This document shows positions 16,535 to 19,644 of a DNA stretch of 19,644 nt, one piece after another (position 1 is the first letter of the stretch; every line of letters starts with the position of its first letter). The stretch covers positions 1 through 19,644 of the forward strand of contig JBOGED010000257.1 in NCBI GenBank assembly GCA_050743625.1, given 5' to 3'. This DNA comes from JBOGED01 sp050743625. Lineage in GTDB: Bacteria; Actinomycetota; Nitriliruptoria; Euzebyales; Egibacteraceae. The translations under genes were made by a program, and so were the position numbers. A model generated the notes under the pieces. That model was not told where the DNA came from and searched no databases. It saw only the letters and a list, made by a program, of their open reading frames with translations.

Positions 16535-17011
16535 GCGCTCAAGCTAACGCCAGAGGGCGAGCTGGAACGGCACGTTCCGGACTACCAGATGCGTCGCGCT
16601 TGGCTACACACAGTGTCGATAAGCGCGACCGAAGGTGCCGCCTGCACCGCTCATGTAATGCCGGCTCCCGGGTGCCATCAGACCGGCCCGGCGCTCGTCC
16701 TCAGGACGAGGAACAAACGCTGGGTAAGCCCCGGGCCGGAGGCCCGAGGCCCGTTCCATTCTGGCTGGCAGGTATGCCCTCGGCCGGCGGCCTCAAGGGT
16801 TCGCTCCGCCGCCCTTCGGTCGCCCTTGACCTCGCCTTGTGGAGCGCGGGCTCTAGAGGCGAATTGACAACCTAGAGAAGGGACTGAAGGCCCCGCTGGC
16901 GGACCGTCCGCGTCGTCGGCGCGGCCGGTGCGGGGCCAGCCGGTGGACGATAGATGGACTCTGACCAGCATCTTTGGATCCTGCTGGGCGCCGGTGGACT
17001 CGTCGGCGAAG
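16535..17011. other. 480-base gap with small hairpins, no gene seen
   Basis: The interval has no recognisable protein. It holds two compact perfect hairpins, CTCGTCC-TCA-GGACGAG at 16694-16710 and CGGGCC-GGA-GGCCCG at 16732-16746, and a TTGACA at 16864-16869 with no matching -10. It may be the worn end of an integrated element, since it abuts a tRNA remnant. Confidence 0.4.
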
Positions 17012-17053
17012 CCTGGGGGCAAGAGGTCGGGAGTTCAAATCTCTCCAGCCCGA
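17012..17053 (+). other. 3' half of a tRNA-Pro gene, candidate attachment site
   Basis: From the anticodon loop (CCTGGGG) onward the sequence fits a tRNA: 3' anticodon stem GCAAG, variable loop AGGTC, T arm GGGAG-TTCAAAT-CTCTC, then acceptor strand CAGCCCG and discriminator A. It matches the usual actinomycete tRNA-Pro(UGG) arrangement, where CTTGC would pair with GCAAG and CGGGCTG with CAGCCCG. Neither partner exists upstream, so the 5' half is missing. A tRNA cut within the anticodon loop is the typical product of tyrosine-integrase insertion or excision. No CCA is encoded, which is common in this phylum. Confidence 0.45.
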
Positions 17054-17074
17054 CTCCGAAAGAGCCGGTCAGAG

Positions 17075-17110
17075 ACCGCAAATCCTCGGGTACCCCCGGG
17101 GGTTTGCGGT
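17075..17110 (+). terminator. Strong hairpin after the tRNA remnant
   Basis: ACCGCAAATCCTCGGG pairs over 16 positions (two G-U) with CCCGGGGGTTTGCGGT across the 4-base loop TACC, followed by TTC. It lies 21 bases after the tRNA end, the expected place for the tRNA transcription terminator. Confidence 0.75.
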
Positions 17111-17203
17111 TTCAGGACCCGTTTGACAACGCGCCGTCATCGCTTCGGCGTCGTGAGCGAGAGTCAGACTGGTCGTCCGTCCCCAGCGGACGAAAAAGAG
17201 AAA

Positions 17204-17229
17204 GGCAAGGAGGTAACGCACTCCTTGCC
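17204..17229 (+). repeat. Perfect 9-bp hairpin upstream of the rifamycin-associated element
   Basis: GGCAAGGAG (17204-17212) and CTCCTTGCC (17221-17229) form a perfect stem with loop GTAACGCA. The left arm contains an AAGGAGGT that resembles a ribosome binding site. It may be a terminator insulating the rph unit, or part of its control region. Confidence 0.6.
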
Positions 17230-17252
17230 ACTCTCAACATATACCGCGCCGG

Positions 17253-17271
17253 GGGGCTTGCGGCAAGACCG
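17253..17271 (+). promoter_or_regulatory. Rifamycin-associated element (RAE)
   Basis: GGGGCTTGCGGCAAGACCG closely matches the 19-base RAE that precedes rifamycin-inactivating genes in actinomycetes, with the inverted core CTTGC-G-GCAAG. It stands about 150 bases before rph. RAE is known to be required for rifamycin-induced expression of such genes, so rph here is probably rifamycin-inducible. Confidence 0.82.
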
Positions 17272-17329
17272 GGGTCGTGCCGCACAATCAACCGTCCGAG
17301 GCCAGAACCCTACGGATGGGAGGGGCGAA

Positions 17330-17419
17330 ATGATGCAGGGACATGCGGTGGTGATCGCCGGGGAAGGCCCGACCGGGCTGGTGTTGACGGGCAAGCGCCC
17401 TTTCGCGAGAGGGAGGTGA
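17330..17419 (+). pseudogene. N-terminal remnant of a FAD-dependent monooxygenase
   Basis: ATG 17330 (or 17333), preceded by a GGGAGGGG ribosome binding site, opens 29 codons: MQGHAVVIAGEGPTGLVLTG, then KRPFARGR and TGA. The first 20 residues look like the start of class A flavin monooxygenases of the rifampin monooxygenase/aromatic hydroxylase type (V-V-I-A-G-x-GPTGL-x-L-x-G), with the dinucleotide-binding Gly motif G-x-G-x-x-G. All else is missing. The stop overlaps the ribosome binding site of rph (GGAGGTGA), so translation is probably coupled. It lies between the rifamycin-associated element and rph, so it may be the stub of a deleted first gene of a rifamycin-inactivation operon. It may now serve as a leader ORF. 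Confidence 0.5.
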
Positions 17420-17423
17420 GCAG

Positions 17424-19644
17424 ATGGGCTGCTACGTGTTGGCGTTCCAGGAGATCGACCAGACGCAGGTGGCGGTCGTGGGCGGCAAGGGCGCGCACCT
17501 GGGGGAGCTGTCGCGGATCGAAGGCATCCGCGTGCCGGCTGGCTTCTGCGTGACGACGGACGCCTTCCAGCGGATCATGGCCGAAGCGCCGTCGATCGAC
17601 GATCGGCTCGATCAGCTGTCGAGCCTGACCCCGGACGACCGGGAGGCGATCGGCGCGCTCAGCGCGGAGATCCGCCAGACCCTGGAAGGGATCGCAATCC
17701 CCGACGATCTGACGGCGGCGATCACCCTCCCGCTCGCCCGGCTCGGCGAGCAAGCCGCCTACGCCGTCCGATCCAGCGCCACGGCGGAGGACCTGCCGAC
17801 GGCCTCTTTCGCCGGCCAGCAGGACACGTACCTCAACGTCGTGGGGGCGGCGGCGATCCTCCAGCACGTCAGCCGGTGCTGGGCCTCGCTGTTCACCGAG
17901 CGGGCCGTGACCTACCGCCTGCGAAACGGCTTCGACCACCGGAAGGTCCACATGGCCGTGGTCGTGCAGCAGATGGTCAACCCGGCGGCGGCCGGCATCC
18001 TGTTCACGGTCGACCCCGTCACCTCCGACCGCAAGGTCACCTCCGTGGAGGCCAGCTTCGGCCTCGGCGAGGCCCTGGTCTCCGGCCTGGTGAACGCTGA
18101 CGTCTACAAGGTGCGAGACGGCGAGATCGTCGCCAAGGCGGTCGCCTCCAAGCAGCTGGCCATCTACGCCTCGCCGGCCGGCGGGACGCAGGAACAGGCG
18201 ATCGACCCGGAGCGGCAGGAGCAGCCAGCGCTGACGGATGCGCAGGTCGTGAGGCTCGCGCAGCTGGGCCGGCGGATCGAAGCGCACTTCGGCCGCCCAC
18301 AGGACATCGAATGGTGCCTGGTCGACGATGGCTTCCACATCGTCCAGAGCCGGCCGATCACCACGCTGTTCCCCATCCCCACGGCCGGCGACCGGGAGAA
18401 CCACGTCTACGTCTCCGTCGGTCATCAGCAGATGATGACCGACCCCATGAAGCCCCTGGGGCTCTCCCTGTTCCTGCTGACGACCCGCGCGCCCATGCAC
18501 GAGGCCGGCGGGAGGCTGTTCGTCGACGTCACCCGGGTCCTGGCAACGCCGACGAGCCGCGCAGGCCTCCTGGAGGTCCTGGGGAAATCCGATCCGCTGA
18601 TCAGGGACGCGCTGGAGACCATCCTCGAACGCGGCGACTTCATCCGGTCGCTCACGGACGAGGGTCCAGGCGGGGCGCCGGCTGGCGGCGCGCCAGCCCC
18701 GATCGAGACCGATCCGGCCATCGTCGCCGACCTGATCGGCCGCAACCAGGCCTCCATCGCCGCCTTGAAGCGCGCCATCGCGACGTTGTCCGGATCGGCG
18801 CTGCTCGACCTCATCCTTGCGGACGTCGCCGAGCTGAAGCGGATCTTGTTCGATCCGCAAAGCCATCAGGTGTTCATGGCGGCGATGGAGGCCACCTGGT
18901 GGCTCAACGAGCAGCTGCAGGCGTGGCTAGGCGAGAAGAACGCGGCCGACACGCTCACCCAGTCCGTCCCCCACAACGTCACGTCGGAGATGGGGCTGGC
19001 GCTCCTGGACGTCGCGGACGTGATCCGCCCGCATCCGGACGTGGTGGCTTTTCTGCAGCACGTCGAGGACGAGGGCTTCCTGGACGAGCTGGCCAAGCTC
19101 GCGGGCGGGCGGGAAGCGCGAGACGCCATCCGGGCCTACCTCGACAAGTACGGCATGCGCTGCGTCGGCGAGATCGACATCACGAAGCCGCGTTGGAGCG
19201 AACGCCCCACCACGCTCGTGCCCATCATCCTCGGCAACATCAAGAACTTCGAGCCGGGAGCCGGCGAGCGGCGCTTCGAACAAGGGCGGCAGGAGGCCTG
19301 GAAGAAGGAACAGGAGCTGCTGGAGCGCTTGCGGGCCTTGCCGGACGGGGAGCGGAAGGCCGAAGAGGCCAAGCGGATGATCGACCGGGTCCGCACCTTC
19401 ATCGGGTACCGGGAGTACCCGAAGTACGGCATGGTCAGCCGCTACTTCGTTTACAAGCAGGCCTTGTGGGATGAAGCCGAGCGCCTCGTGCGGGCGCAGG
19501 TGCTTCGTGAGAAGGAAGACATCTTCTACCTCACGTTCCAGGAGCTCCACGACGTCGTGCGCACGAACCAAGTGGATGACCAGCTCATCCGCCAGCGCAA
19601 GGACGCCTTCAGGTCGTATCAAGCGCTCACGCCGCCCCGGGTGC
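17424..19644 (+). CDS. rph: Rifampin phosphotransferase (partial, runs off right edge)
   Basis: This enzyme inactivates rifamycins by phosphorylating the ansa-chain C21 hydroxyl using ATP, in a reaction like PEP synthase. ATG 17424 follows GGAGGTGA (17412-17419). The 740 visible residues form one intact frame. The ATP-binding domain (about 1-316) includes LAFQEIDQTQVAVVGGKGAH, VRSSATAEDLPTASFAGQQD, QQMVNPAAAGILFTVDPVT, SFGLGEALVSGLVNADVYK and IEWCLVDDGFHIVQSRPITT. The rifampin-binding domain follows with HQQMMTDPMKPLGLSLFLLT, WWLNEQLQAWLGEKNAADTL, LLDVADVIRPHPDV, YGMRCVGEIDI and IGYREYPKYGMVSRYF. The C-terminal swivelling domain with the phosphorylated His, about 120 residues in family members of some 865, lies beyond the window. 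Control by the upstream rifamycin-associated element is expected. Confidence 0.95.
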   Translation, partial: MGCYVLAFQEIDQTQVAVVGGKGAHLGELSRIEGIRVPAGFCVTTDAFQRIMAEAPSIDDRLDQLSSLTPDDREAIGALSAEIRQTLEGIAIPDDLTAAITLPLARLGEQAAYAVRSSATAEDLPTASFAGQQDTYLNVVGAAAILQHVSRCWASLFTERAVTYRLRNGFDHRKVHMAVVVQQMVNPAAAGILFTVDPVTSDRKVTSVEASFGLGEALVSGLVNADVYKVRDGEIVAKAVASKQLAIYASPAGGTQEQAIDPERQEQPALTDAQVVRLAQLGRRIEAHFGRPQDIEWCLVDDGFHIVQSRPITTLFPIPTAGDRENHVYVSVGHQQMMTDPMKPLGLSLFLLTTRAPMHEAGGRLFVDVTRVLATPTSRAGLLEVLGKSDPLIRDALETILERGDFIRSLTDEGPGGAPAGGAPAPIETDPAIVADLIGRNQASIAALKRAIATLSGSALLDLILADVAELKRILFDPQSHQVFMAAMEATWWLNEQLQAWLGEKNAADTLTQSVPHNVTSEMGLALLDVADVIRPHPDVVAFLQHVEDEGFLDELAKLAGGREARDAIRAYLDKYGMRCVGEIDITKPRWSERPTTLVPIILGNIKNFEPGAGERRFEQGRQEAWKKEQELLERLRALPDGERKAEEAKRMIDRVRTFIGYREYPKYGMVSRYFVYKQALWDEAERLVRAQVLREKEDIFYLTFQELHDVVRTNQVDDQLIRQRKDAFRSYQALTPPRV

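Noticed and set aside
16980..17053. A complete tRNA gene
   Set aside because: No 5' acceptor strand, D arm or 5' anticodon stem pairs with the 3' half.
16872..17081. Minus-strand frame reading ERFELPTSC
   Set aside because: This is the familiar false protein made by translating the antisense of a tRNA-Pro 3' half; it helped identify the tRNA remnant.
17310..18866. Long minus-strand open frame of 518 codons
   Set aside because: It lies opposite rph, whose frame is unmistakable; composition is that of an antisense shadow.
1..19644. CRISPR array, rRNA, integrase or intact transposase
   Set aside because: No regular spacer-repeat array, rRNA-like sequence or recombinase motif was seen.

Overview
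The window is GC-rich DNA with GTG/ATG starts preceded by purine-rich ribosome binding sites, and it looks like an actinomycete (Actinomycetota). Supporting this are an F420-type luciferase-like oxidoreductase, a NucS-like nuclease, and a rifampin phosphotransferase behind a rifamycin-associated element. It reads as a decaying accessory region, possibly ending at a tRNA gene remnant near 17.0 kb. It is followed by a rifamycin-resistance locus that runs off the right edge.

Left block (about 0.15-9.3 kb): a metal-chelate (siderophore-type) transport and methylation locus. Two half-transporters with exporter-fold ABC architecture (157-1959 and 1956-3741, minus strand, GTGA overlap) resemble the IrtAB/YbtPQ importer type. 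Divergent from them is a class I SAM methyltransferase (3864-4613). On the minus strand follow a methyltransferase (7328-8110), an iron-siderophore-type binding lipoprotein (6243-7232) and another methyltransferase (5453-6231, frameshifted, ATGA overlap region). After these comes the C-terminal piece of a second binding protein (5201-5456). The N-terminal piece of a binding-protein paralogue lies on the plus strand at 8962-9267, just after a 29-residue ORF. No metallophore synthase is present, so uptake and modification of a chelate is inferred from context only.

Middle block (about 9.3-14.2 kb): a noncoding or degenerate stretch, a doubly frameshifted alpha/beta hydrolase, a RibD-C/DHFR-family reductase with one extra A, an intact LLM-class oxidoreductase, and a broken fusion of a PD-(D/E)xK nuclease with an alkyltransferase-like domain.

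Right-middle block (14.2-17.1 kb): more AT-rich and degenerate. It holds a two-helix membrane protein, a possible small membrane protein, a 28-codon stub of an NAD-dependent epimerase, a small conserved-type hypothetical protein, dispersed copies of a short repeat, and the 3' half of a tRNA-Pro gene with a strong terminator.

Right end (17.2-19.6 kb): a rifamycin-associated element, a 29-codon ORF that looks like the first codons of a FAD monooxygenase, and rph (rifampin phosphotransferase), which is intact but cut by the window edge before its phosphohistidine domain.

At least eight single-base frameshift-type lesions plus one in-frame stop fall in six loci, while other genes of similar size are intact. 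Either the region is decaying or the assembly carries indel errors; the sequence alone cannot decide.
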